Assembly: GCA_900175165.2 (NCBI GenBank)
Contig: FWWN02000065.1
Span: 1 to 29,356 of the forward strand
Reading direction: 5' to 3'
Length of the DNA stretch: 29,356 bases
Source: Rhizomucor pusillus
Taxonomy: Eukaryota > Mucoromycota > Mucoromycetes > Mucorales > Lichtheimiaceae
The notes under the pieces are model-generated. The model saw only the letters and a list, made by a program, of their open reading frames with translations, was not told the origin of the DNA and did no database searches. The position numbers were made by a program, and so were the translations under genes. Positions 1-8,963 of this stretch are shown here, piece by piece (within the stretch, counting starts at the first letter, position 1; each line of letters starts with the position of its first letter).

Positions 1-294
1 GGTGGCTATTTAGCAACCACATATTCTACAGTCGAAATAGATGATGTGGGCGTCGTGTTATGATCCACAATAAACCCTTGACTCAAAGACAAGAATACAC
101 CCTGTACTTAACGAAGTTGCTCGCAATAGATTGTTAAAAGCACTTGACGGGCATTAGGGTATCAGTTAGTAGGCGGCAATTATTCATAAAATACAAGGTC
201 GCTGCCAACGGTATGGTAAATTTGGCGGGCATAGCAGCCAAATTGGCGCGGTGTGCGGATGCATAGCGTGTGTCCTTCCTTTTGATTCCTGAAG
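1..294. other. Left edge; no supported gene
   Basis: I see no gene I can support here. A weak possibility is the tail of an upstream + strand gene: a splice-acceptor-like CTACAG near position 32 is followed by a short open stretch ending in a TGA near position 62. With no upstream sequence this cannot be tested. The remainder is presumably the promoter and 5' leader of the Get5-like gene, whose frame is closed by a TGA at 283-285 just before its ATG. Confidence 0.3.
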
Positions 295-1085
295 ATGCTC
301 GTTGTGCCTGACGAAGGTAGTTTCATCAAGCAATACCTTGAATCACTGTCATCGCGCTCTGTACGTTTCGATGAAGACTATTGCTCGCGCCAACTCCCTT
401 CGCCTTTGCGGATAAAGGTATATGTCAAGGAAACCAATGGAAATTGTGGGTAGTAGCAAGACATACATGCTCAACAATGTGGAATCATACAGCGTCAACC
501 GGCTCCTCCAAACACCAAGAATGTCAAAACAGGTAAGCAGCTATAGCATAAATAATCAAGCATTAGAATTTCAAGTGTATTCATCTATTTCTTGGAAACA
601 TACAAGAACCAGAGGAATCTACTGCTGCTGCACCTACAAGCGCCGTCTCTGATGATACGGCGACTATCGACGTGATCGTCAAGATCCTCAAACCTGCTTC
701 GCAGCTCACTGTCGGCAACGTTTCGGTCAACGATACAGTCTCGGAATTGAAGAATCGCATATACCAGCTGAACAATGTACCTGCAAACCGGCAAAAACTG
801 TTGCTGAAAGGCAAAGTGCTCGCTGACAGCAAGGCATTGAAAGATTACAACATTAGCAACGGTGCGACTGTGCACTTGATGGTATCTGCTGCTCCAGCAA
901 AGACTAGTAGCACAGCTTCTTCGACGCGCAACACTAACGTGACCCGGCATGGACTCTCCGAGGCAGGAGTCCGCGCAATCGACAGCGCAGAATTCTGGCA
1001 GGCAATTGAAAAGACAGTGACGGATCAGCTTAATCAAGAGGATGCAGCTATTGTCTTGAATAAGATGAAAGATTCGTTGAAATAA
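295..1085 (+). CDS. GET5: Get5/UBL4-type ubiquitin-like protein (GET pathway)
   Basis: Three exons, 295-417, 493-532 and 613-1085, joined at GT-AG sites with matching phases, give 211 residues; yeast Get5 is about the same size. Three Get5 parts are visible. The N-terminus (about 1-45) has the FIKQYLESL...PSPLRIK pattern that resembles the Get4-binding region. Residues 75-145 are a ubiquitin-like fold with the KLLLKGK core and a TVHLMV end. Residues 181-211 (starting EFWQAIEKTV, ending NKMKDSLK) look like the short helical C-terminal homodimerization domain. In the family, Get4-Get5 links the chaperone Sgt2 to the ATPase Get3, which delivers tail-anchored proteins to the ER; it acts in the cytosol. 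ATG 295 is the first after the in-frame TGA at 283. The gene is convergent with the next one, 120 nt between stop codons. The exon 2 borders are the least certain part. Confidence 0.82.
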
Positions 1086-1205
1086 AGAGAAAAGAACAAA
1101 TATAAAAATAAGTACTCAAAGTAATAGTAAAACAGTAATTGTACGGAACTAGATACAGGGGCTGGCTTTTGGGTACATTATCCTTGGCTCTCTTCTTCCT
1201 GCTCA

Positions 1206-3529
1206 TTATCCCCCAAGCAACCATTCAGCAATGATATGCTCTTGCTCAGCAATATCATCTTCCCAGTCTTCGTCAGGCACATACCACTCTTCGTCTCCTT
1301 CTACCACACCGCGCTCGCTGCTGCCGATGCTGAAGGAATCCTGGTCGACAGGACGCACAGTAGTTCCGGTTTCATTTTCAACTGTGCTGACTACAACAGT
1401 TGGTATGGATGGTTGATCCGCTTCGGTCTGCACAGCAACGTCCACCGGTGTGACATATCGAGGAGGTCGAAACACGGCCGCCTTGTGTTGAACGTTTCCA
1501 TCCTGCCGCAATAGGTAGAGCGTTTTGTCCTTGTGATCTGCTGTTGTCACTTCAGTAGAGTTTTTGGCTTGCTCGAAACGTAGCACTTTGTCTCGTACGA
1601 TGCTGTTTCTATTTGCAGCCCTTATCAAATCCTCGCTCGAACTTGCCTGCTGCTGGTGCTGCATAGCAACTACATCGATTGAAGGTAAGATAGCAGACGC
1701 ACGCTTTGCAGCCATGATGCTTGGTCGTTCAGGCGGCGGTTGCGGAGCACGTTTGGATGCCCTAGGAGGGGGTGGACGCTGTTGTTCTTCCTCCTCTTCT
1801 TCTTTAATTCCTTCGGGCGCTATGCTGCGAAGAACTGGCGGTTTCGGTGCTGTTCTTGGGTTCTCAAATGGTTTGTGTGGTTCTAATTTGCGATGGCGGG
1901 CATCCTCAGCGGAAGCACGTGGTGGATGAGGATCAATAACTACCGAGGTGTCTGATCTTCGAGGCCTCGATGGCGGTGCACTCGACGTGGATATCCTTAC
2001 ATTGACGATAGAATCGGCATCTTTTGATCGGAATGAGACATCGTCATCAGCTGCAGTGTGGTCTTTCATTATTTCTATAGATTTCAAGCGGTTGGGTGTC
2101 AGAGATACACGAACGGTGTTTCCAGATCGGATAAGATCTTCAAAATCAATAGCAGGAGAATCAGGATTATATACAGAGACAGTTGATGCTTTAGACGGTT
2201 GCTGTTGCTGCTGTTGTGTTGGAGATGTCACGCCGCTCTCAAGAGCTCCGGAATTACGTTTCTCTCGTTTAAAAAATCGAAAGCCCTTTTTACTGCCGGA
2301 GGAGTTTGTCGAATTAATGGTGTTTGTAGTCGTACTCGTGGTCATAATTGAAGTAGGCCTGGCTTTCTGCGAATTAGATGCATTTGTTGTAGTTGAATAC
2401 AGCGATGGAATAGCAGCGCCAGGTGGTGGACTGGAAGGTAGGCTGTAGTTCTCGTTATCATAATCATCGTCGTCAAATCCGTAGTCTGTAAATGTATCTA
2501 CGCCTGTGCTTGTTGTTGTGGCTGTATATATAAATAGTACATGAGCTAGCTATTTCGTTTAAAGTAATTTTATATAACCTACCTGAGTCACGAACATGTG
2601 TTTTAGGCTTTTTACTCGGTATAACTGGACTCGGTGCAGGCGAAGGCAACGCATATTTCGTTTGGACACCGGCTACAGCTGCACGTTTCTGTAGAATGTT
2701 TATGCTTAATGCTTACTTATCACTGAGATCATTGGATAATAACAGCGCATTTTACCTCCAGCCGCTCCCGTATGCTCATCTTTTGAAACATGCGTCCTAC
2801 TTGAATATCGTCGACTAGCGCCAAGTACACTTCTCGAATTCGTATATACTCGGTGTCTTGATGCTCAGCTGTCATGGCGATAGCCTAGATACACGTCGAT
2901 AAGTCGGCTGATTTCATATATCCGAACGATCTTTCTCTCTCCTCTCACCGTAAGTATATATTCTGCGAGATGTTCGATTATTGTCGTTATGTAGACTGTG
3001 ACGATAGGAGATACAGCAACGTCACTTTTGCTTTTGGCTACTTGATTTTTCCATGTCTTTGAGTCATGCCGCTGATGGTTCTTTTCCGCCAATGTGCAAT
3101 ACTCGAGACACTCCTCTCTGAGCATTGCAGAAATTCTGGCAAGCGGAAACTCGTCTGGTCGGTCCAAATATCTTGTACGTTCATAAGCTTCGTAATCTAT
3201 TGTATCTAAGCTTTCTGTAAAAGATTTGACTTGTAACTCTGCTTCGACAATAGCGTTTTTGCCGAGACTGGAAGGTAACAGCGAAAGCACTGCCGCTTTG
3301 ATTCGGGAAAGATCAAGAGACTGCGATGAGGAAAGTAGCAGGCATAGGTACTCGTCGAGGAACTGATTGATCGCCTGCAGAGCGTCGGTGGACACGCGTA
3401 GTGGATCGACTTCAGTGATGATGGCATTCGCAGCCCTGTGGCAAACGTAGCGCGGCTCTGCTTGTGCTGCACCAAATAAGGATCGAAAAGCTTGTAACAT
3501 AAATAATGTGCAGACTTACCGTAAGACAT
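1206..3529 (-). CDS. Tandem histone-fold-like protein with long proline-rich disordered tail
   Basis: Minus-strand exons 3529-3520, 3466-2949, 2884-2756, 2688-2583 and 2521-1206 join in phase and give 692 residues. Residues about 20-90 and 108-225 look like two helical histone-fold-like units; the second holds VYITTIIEHLAEYILT (161-176) followed by EYIRIREVYLALVDD. Order and spacing recall, from memory, the histone-fold pair at the N-terminus of the Ras exchange factor SOS, but no DH, PH, REM or Cdc25 domain follows. The rest is low complexity: Ser/Thr/Asn-rich, a Gln run (357-362), proline motifs typical of SH3 ligands (APPSRPRR 436-443, RPPPPR 503-508, APQPPPERP 513-521) and an acidic C-terminus ending in EWLLGG. 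The 10-nt first exon is inferred from ATGTCTTACG|GTAAGT; an unspliced start at 3500 is the alternative. Function unknown; the SOS resemblance is inference. Confidence 0.72.
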
Positions 3530-3900
3530 CCAGCGTTATACTATTATTATTTAAAAATGCATAGAGGGGTAAGAGAAAAGATATGATAGGAAAAAAAAAG
3601 AGCGCAGAAACAAGGCAGGGACTGATCCCGAAAGGAGTGAGTGAGAGGAACAAAAGAAAGGGGGGGTGGAGCAGTAACTGATTCAAACCAACGTTGTTGC
3701 CCTTTCAACAGAGGATAAAAAAGAGGTGGTGTTAATGAAATTGTCACACAAAAATGAAAGCGCAACTCCAATTTTGCAGGTTTCTGTTTCACCTGATTTG
3801 CAATTTAAAAAGATTTGGCTTAAATAGCATCCTGCCTGAAAGTCTGTGCGTATAACGCTCCTTTGGAGCAGCCAGATGGATATATAGAACCACCCTTTCG
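3530..3900. promoter_or_regulatory. Pyrimidine-rich leader/promoter of the histone-fold-like gene
   Basis: No gene is supported here. Read on the minus strand, about 3560-3680 is strongly C/T-rich (a purine run on the plus strand including AAAAAAAAAG and GGGGGGGTGG), lying directly upstream of the start at 3529. Such CT-rich blocks are common just upstream of fungal genes. Short minus-strand open frames here are compositional. The segment also contains the 3' flank of the small minus-strand gene that ends at 3901. Confidence 0.35.
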
Positions 3901-4545
3901 TCATTTTGAGAGAGGTATATAAGATGTTCCCTTGCTTGTATGGACTCCCTGCGTCCCTGGACGTTTAGAAATTTGTGCGTTGAACTTACCAAACAAAAAT
4001 TGCTCCCATATCGAGTAGTTTGCAGTGGGTCTGAGCATCTTCCTGGGGTAGACATGTGCGACATTCTCCTAGCTTTGTGATACTGTGAGCATGCATGCAT
4101 CTGGCCACTATAAATAGTCTCTATTTCAACAATAAGAAAGCTCTGGAAGCGACGTAGGTTGCTAGGTACGGCTTCTCTCACTATCTGTTAAGTAAATGTA
4201 ATTGGAGTTATATTGAGAATAGATATAGTACCGCTTTTACGACAGGACGATACATGGAGATGTCGATTCTATCTGCATTGTTAGTGAGATAAGCTCCCAA
4301 ATCGAACTTTGCCCTGGCGTGCTCTTTTATGCTGAAAATCGATGGACTTTGTGACATTATGCTCCGGTTTGTTTCCACGGTCTGTCGCACCACCGCCATA
4401 GAGTTAAGTAACAATTGTCGCGATTGACGTAACAAGCACTGGCAGCCGTTTGATTGCCTAGCCTGAGGTTTGAAATATGTTTGATAAGAAAAAAAGGGTA
4501 CCTGACTTTTGCAACCTTACACAACATTATGCATCTTTGTGCCAT
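3901..4545 (-). CDS. Small spliced protein of unknown function
   Basis: I do not recognise this gene. Five minus-strand exons, 4545-4502, 4457-4232, 4184-4084, 4042-3990 and 3956-3901, with introns of 44, 47, 41 and 33 nt, join in phase and give 159 residues ending at a TGA. Agreement of phase at four junctions, with good donors such as GTAAGT after TTTG and CAG/TAG acceptors, argues for a real gene. The middle looks like folded protein, with SIFSIKEHARAKFDLGAYL and then DISMYRPVVKAIVREAVPSN. No signal peptide or membrane segment is seen. The 5' end is uncertain: a phase-compatible upstream exon (4870-4676, then 4566 onward) would add about 72 residues. The 33-nt last intron is unusually short, so the 3' end may also be wrong. 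It is divergent from GMP synthase. Confidence 0.5.
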
Positions 4546-5307
4546 TGAATTATTGACGACACTATCCTAGCTTCCTCATCAAAAGTTCTTATATTTTCAC
4601 TTAAAATTTAGTAGAAGATATTTGTTTAGATATGCATGGCTATAATATATCGCTGAAGGTTCATCCTTACTACACCGAATTGATCACAAACGTTGCCCTT
4701 GGCAATGCTTCATTTATAGTGGTAATAGAGCCCACCAGATTCAAATTATGCAATATCTGTTCGCAATGCATTGTGATAAATGAAATAATAGATCGAAAAT
4801 AAATATCGAGAAGGCGATGTTGCGTATCATAGGTCTTGAATCTGAAGGAAAGCATGGTAGCAAATATCATTTATCTTTTGCAAGGACTAGAACGTATTAT
4901 AATAGCCCCGTTTAAATATAAGTGTTTTCTGATAAGAGATAAATGCGTGAGTTCGATAAAATAGAGATAAAGTTATCAAATATATCTCTTAAAGGTATCT
5001 TTGTCGTTCCTAATTAGACGGATAAACCCAGCGATAATCGAGTGGAGAAGCAAACGGCAAGAATATAGTAAAAAACTACGCTGGATTATCCTCTAACGAA
5101 ATACGTCAAAGCATTTGCACTGTTTTCAACAACACATTGTGGTATCTGGGTGGAGTCATTATGATCTTGTGCCAGTTATCGGCATAGCAGAATTAAGCTC
5201 GTCGTCTGAGCAAGCCACCCAACATTGAATTTTTGAAGGCGAGCGACAAGCGAAATTCTTGTTTTCTGGTCAACACTCTATTTTCCCTGTTAACCCACAC
5301 ACCTTCA
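4546..5307. other. Divergent intergenic region upstream of GMP synthase
   Basis: An AT-rich stretch between the small minus-strand gene and the plus-strand GMP synthase. A minus-strand open frame at 4670-4870 could be an extra 5' exon of the small gene, but its AT-rich composition makes this doubtful. The last 200 nt presumably hold the GMP synthase promoter; I see no clear TATA box or known operator. The first in-frame ATG of GMP synthase is at 5308. Confidence 0.4.
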
Positions 5308-7198
5308 ATGACCACCCAAGAGCACGTAACCCAAGTCAACCAGCTTTACGACACTGTCCTCATTTTGGACTTTGGCTCGCAATACTCTCACCTTATTACC
5401 CGCCGTATCCGTGAGCTCGGCGTGTACTGTGAGATGTTGCCATGCACACAAAAGATGGCAGATCTCCACTTCAAGCCCAAGGGTATCATTCTCTCTGGCT
5501 CGCCTTACTCTGTCTACGATGCTGACGCTCCTCGTGTTGACCCTGCCGTTTTCGATGCTGGTGTGCCTATCCTTGGTATCTGCTATGGTTTGCAAGAGAT
5601 GACAAACTACATGGGTGGCAAGGTGGAAGCTTGCGATCATCGCGAGTATGGTCACGCCATGCTTACTGTCAAGAAGCATCCCGAGCATCCTTTCATTGAC
5701 AAGCTCTTTGAAGGTCTTGAAGGTGACATTCAGGTAAATTTTCTTGATCTCTTGTCTGTCTCATCAGCTTTTGATCCCGACACGCATATACGTATAGGTC
5801 TGGATGAGTCACGGTGACCAAGTCTCTGCTGCAGCTCCCGGCTTCACTGTCATTGCCAATACCCGCACTGCCCCCTTCGCTGCCGTTGCACATAACGAGA
5901 AACCATTCTACGGTATCCAGTTCCACCCTGAAGTTACCCACACCGTCGATGGCCAGCACTTGCTCCGCAACTTTGTCATCAACATTTGCCAATGCGAAAA
6001 GTCTTGGACCATGGTAATAATAATAATTAAATGAAAATTGTATAGACCAGAAAAGGAAAGAGCATTAGGATCTGACAGATGAATTTGCGATAGGAATCCT
6101 TTGTCGACAAGGAAATCGAGCGTATCCGCAGCATCGTTGGCCCCACTGGTCGTGTCATTGGTGCCATTTCCGGTGGTGTCGACTCTACTGTTGCTGCCAA
6201 GCTTATGCACGAAGCCATCGGTGATCGGTACGTGATTGATTTACAGCATCAATATCGCTATGCATGACTGATTTGATTGATCGACTCCGCAGCTTCCACG
6301 CCATTCTGGTCGACAACGGTGTCATGCGTTTGAACGAATGTGAGAATGTCAAGAAGATGTTGGGTGACCACATGGGTATCAACATCAAGGTTAGCGATGC
6401 CTCAAATCTTTTCTTGGGCCGCTTGAAGGGTGTTACCGATCCCGAGAAGAAGCGCAAGATCATTGGCAACACTTTCATTGAAGTGTTTGAAGCCGAAGCC
6501 GCATTGATCGACAAGGAATGCGGTGGCAAGATTGAATACCTTCTCCAAGGTACTCTTTACCCTGACGTTATCGAGTCCATCTCTTTCAAGGGTCCCAGCG
6601 CTACTATCAAGACTCACCACAACGTCGGTGGTTTGCTTGAAGACATGAAGTTGAAGCTTATTGAACCTCTCCGTGAACTTTTCAAGGATGAAGTCCGTGC
6701 CTTGGGCAAAATCCTCGGTCTCGACGATGAACTCGTCTGGCGCCATCCCTTCCCTGGTCCCGGTATCGCCATCCGTATCCTCGGTGAAGTTACCAAGGAA
6801 CAGGTCGAGATTGCTCGTCTTGCCGACCACATCTACATTGAAGAAATCAAGAAGAACGGTTACTACCGACAGATCTCTCAGGCATACGCTGCACTTTTGC
6901 CTGTCAAGGCTGTCGGTGTCATGGGTGACAAGCGTACCTACGAACAAGTGATTGCTCTCCGCGCTGTTGAAACCAAGGACTTTATGACTGCCGATATCTT
7001 TGCCAGCGCCGAATGGTTCATGTGCTTGAAGCGCATCAGCTCACGCATTATCAACGAAGTCAAGGGCGTCAACCGCGTCGTCTACGATATCAGCTCCAAA
7101 CCTCCTGCAACCGTAAGTTTTACTACAACTGATTTGGACAAGCTCACTTTGCTGTTTGCTAACACCATTTGGCGCATCTTTAGATCGAATGGGAGTAA
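5308..7198 (+). CDS. GUA1: GMP synthase (glutamine-hydrolysing)
   Basis: Five exons, 5308-5733, 5798-6013, 6094-6227, 6293-7112 and 7184-7198, give 536 residues, close to yeast Gua1 (525). The enzyme converts XMP, ATP and glutamine to GMP, the last step of de novo guanine nucleotide synthesis, in the cytosol. The class I glutamine amidotransferase domain (about 13-205) has [10 protein letters not shown], the nucleophile Cys92 in GICYGLQ, and His185/Glu187 in FHPEV. The ATP pyrophosphatase domain carries the P-loop SGGVDST at 240-246. The C-terminal dimerization domain includes RHPFPGPG and ends in PPATIEWE. Intron 2 falls close to the boundary between the amidotransferase and pyrophosphatase domains. 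The last exon codes for only four residues plus the stop. ATG 5308 is the first in frame. All catalytic residues are present, so the enzyme should be active. Confidence 0.96.
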
Positions 7199-7907
7199 AG
7201 AAGAAAACATTATTGTTTGTTTCCATTTTGTATCGTACATTTGTAGAATTGTAATTTCATCAATATTAAACCTGCATTGCTCTCTGCATCTTCTTCCTTC
7301 TCGTGTCCGCTGACCCGTAAAAGATCGATTCGATGCTGCAAGGAGGAGGAGCAGGAGGAGCAGGAGGAGGTTTTGGACCCTGCCTGGATTGGGGCCTCGA
7401 TGGGGCTTCTACGCAGCAGCAGCAGGCAAGGGTGGGGGAGGAGGCGATAGGCACATTTTCAAGACAAGCCAAGCCCTGGGCGAGAGCTCCATCTTTAGAA
7501 TCAAGCGTTTCTGAAAAATGCACGTCCTGTGCGCCTCCTGCATATATATCCAAAAATGCCATGAATGCAAATCCATTTACTTTCTATGTATGGCTTATAT
7601 AAATGTCGAACACAGTGCTAATGATAATTAAAAACGGAGTTAAACATAGCAGTTGTGTTATTAAAGTTAAACTAAGAACTTTGTGTGTATTTACAGTAAG
7701 CGAGCGGTAGAGATAAAAAGGAAAGGTTGTGAGATTTAGAATACATGATAGCTTATATGGGACGGAGATATACAATGATCAGGTGGATGAGCAATATGCG
7801 TGGGGTTGGGGGATGGAAAGTAAGGGGTTACATGCAGCGTGGATACGGGGAAGGATGTTGGAGAGGAGAGGAGGCAGCAGTGAACCGGTTTAGTTTGAGC
7901 AGTTTTT
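7199..7907. other. Convergent intergenic region with weak proline-rich ORF
   Basis: This lies between the 3' ends of GMP synthase and the GATA-like regulator. At 7266-7562 a 98-codon minus-strand frame encodes an Ala-rich start, a CCCC run and PPPAPPAPPP; on the plus strand the same bases read as a Gly-rich peptide (7333-7602). Both are driven by a GGAGGA/GCAGGA purine repeat around 7340-7375. I cannot say whether either is translated. 7563-7800 is AT-rich without clear features. Confidence 0.35.
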
Positions 7908-8963
7908 CTACCAACCCCGGAAGGATTCCAAGAACCAGCCGTTCGAGGAGAAGGAGGAAACTGGTACAAGACCTAGCGGTGAGCGATGGCTGGGCCGTTC
8001 GATAGGAACGGCGTTTTGTCGGTGTTCCCATTCTACGCAGAATTTCAGACTTTGTGATAATTCGGAGGTCGGTTCTACAAGGTGGGTCTGTTGCACAGAG
8101 CGTTGTTTGCGAAACCGCCGTGGTGCGCGATTGATTGGCACGGGCCGCACGTGAGCTGCGGCGGCGGCAGTGCTAACAACTACGTTTGTTGTTGTTGCTG
8201 CTGTGGTGGTCTGGAGCATGTTTGACAAGAGCGATCGGCGATTTGGCGCAGCTGGAGTGCGTTTGCAAAATTCAGCTTTGTACGCTTCTTCAAAGTGAGA
8301 GTCTGAGCGCACCGTGCTCCAGCAACCATCGTCTTCTTCATCATCCTCCTCTTGGTCGTTGTTGTTATCATTGTCCAGTTCGAAATCATATTCGTTTCCA
8401 GTATCGTAATCTTCACGTTGCTCATCATCATCATCGTCTTCTTCGTCGTCAGAAACAAAGAACTTGCTTTGCATTAGTGGTTTATCCATCACGGACGGCG
8501 CGGGCGAGTGCATCACAAGAGTTGGAACTGGTGATGGTTCCGCAAATGAGGTGATCATACGTTTGAACGAGGATGGCGAAACATGCTTGAATGCTGGTGG
8601 AGTCTGTACAAGCGATGATTCCACAGACGAAGCGTCGTAGCTGGAGTCGTTTTTACTACCGCTGTTGTTTTCTTGCTGCTTCTGTTGCAGTTGCGGGATG
8701 TGGATAGGTTCAGTACTGACACGTGTCTCACGGTACCAAAGTCTCCAGCTCAAGTTCTCTAATCGACGGCCATTTTCAAGATTATCCTTGCATTTAGTAA
8801 AGACTGTACACACGATCAAATGAGTCTTCTTTGCCAGACGATCCTGTTACATTCTGCACATACCAGTCCACATGCACGACAAGTCGTCACTGGTGATTTC
8901 TTTGAGCTTGTCGATGTTGGGCATAGCCAACGAAACAACGGGGACACCAAGCGACTGGGGCAT
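7908..8963 (-). CDS. AreA-type GATA-like (DUF1752) domain regulator
   Basis: Two exons, 8963-8864 and 8803-7908, with a 60-nt GTATGT...CAG intron in phase, give 331 residues. The intron must be removed to complete the signature at 23-56: ...EITSDDLSCMW, then VFTKCKDNLENGRRLENLSW. This is the GATA-like AreA domain (PF08550, formerly DUF1752) of fungal nitrogen and TOR-linked regulators. No GATA zinc finger follows, so it is probably a co-regulator of the Mks1-like type rather than a DNA-binding factor (inference). After the domain come Ser/Pro-rich stretches, a strongly acidic block (DDEEDDDDDEQRED), an Ala/Thr-rich linker, a basic PRRFRKQR motif, and the conserved-looking C-terminal ELSQSLKFCVEWEHRQN at about 281-297. 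The annotated start is the most upstream ATG of the first exon; a second Met lies 13 residues on. Confidence 0.8.

Noticed and set aside
585..1037. Long minus-strand frame opposite the Get5-like gene
   Set aside because: A shadow of the real coding strand; no family match, whereas the plus strand has a clear ubiquitin-like fold.
5233..5307. N-terminal extension of GMP synthase from a TTG at 5233
   Set aside because: No ATG exists in frame before 5308, and family members begin shortly before the DFGSQYSHL motif.
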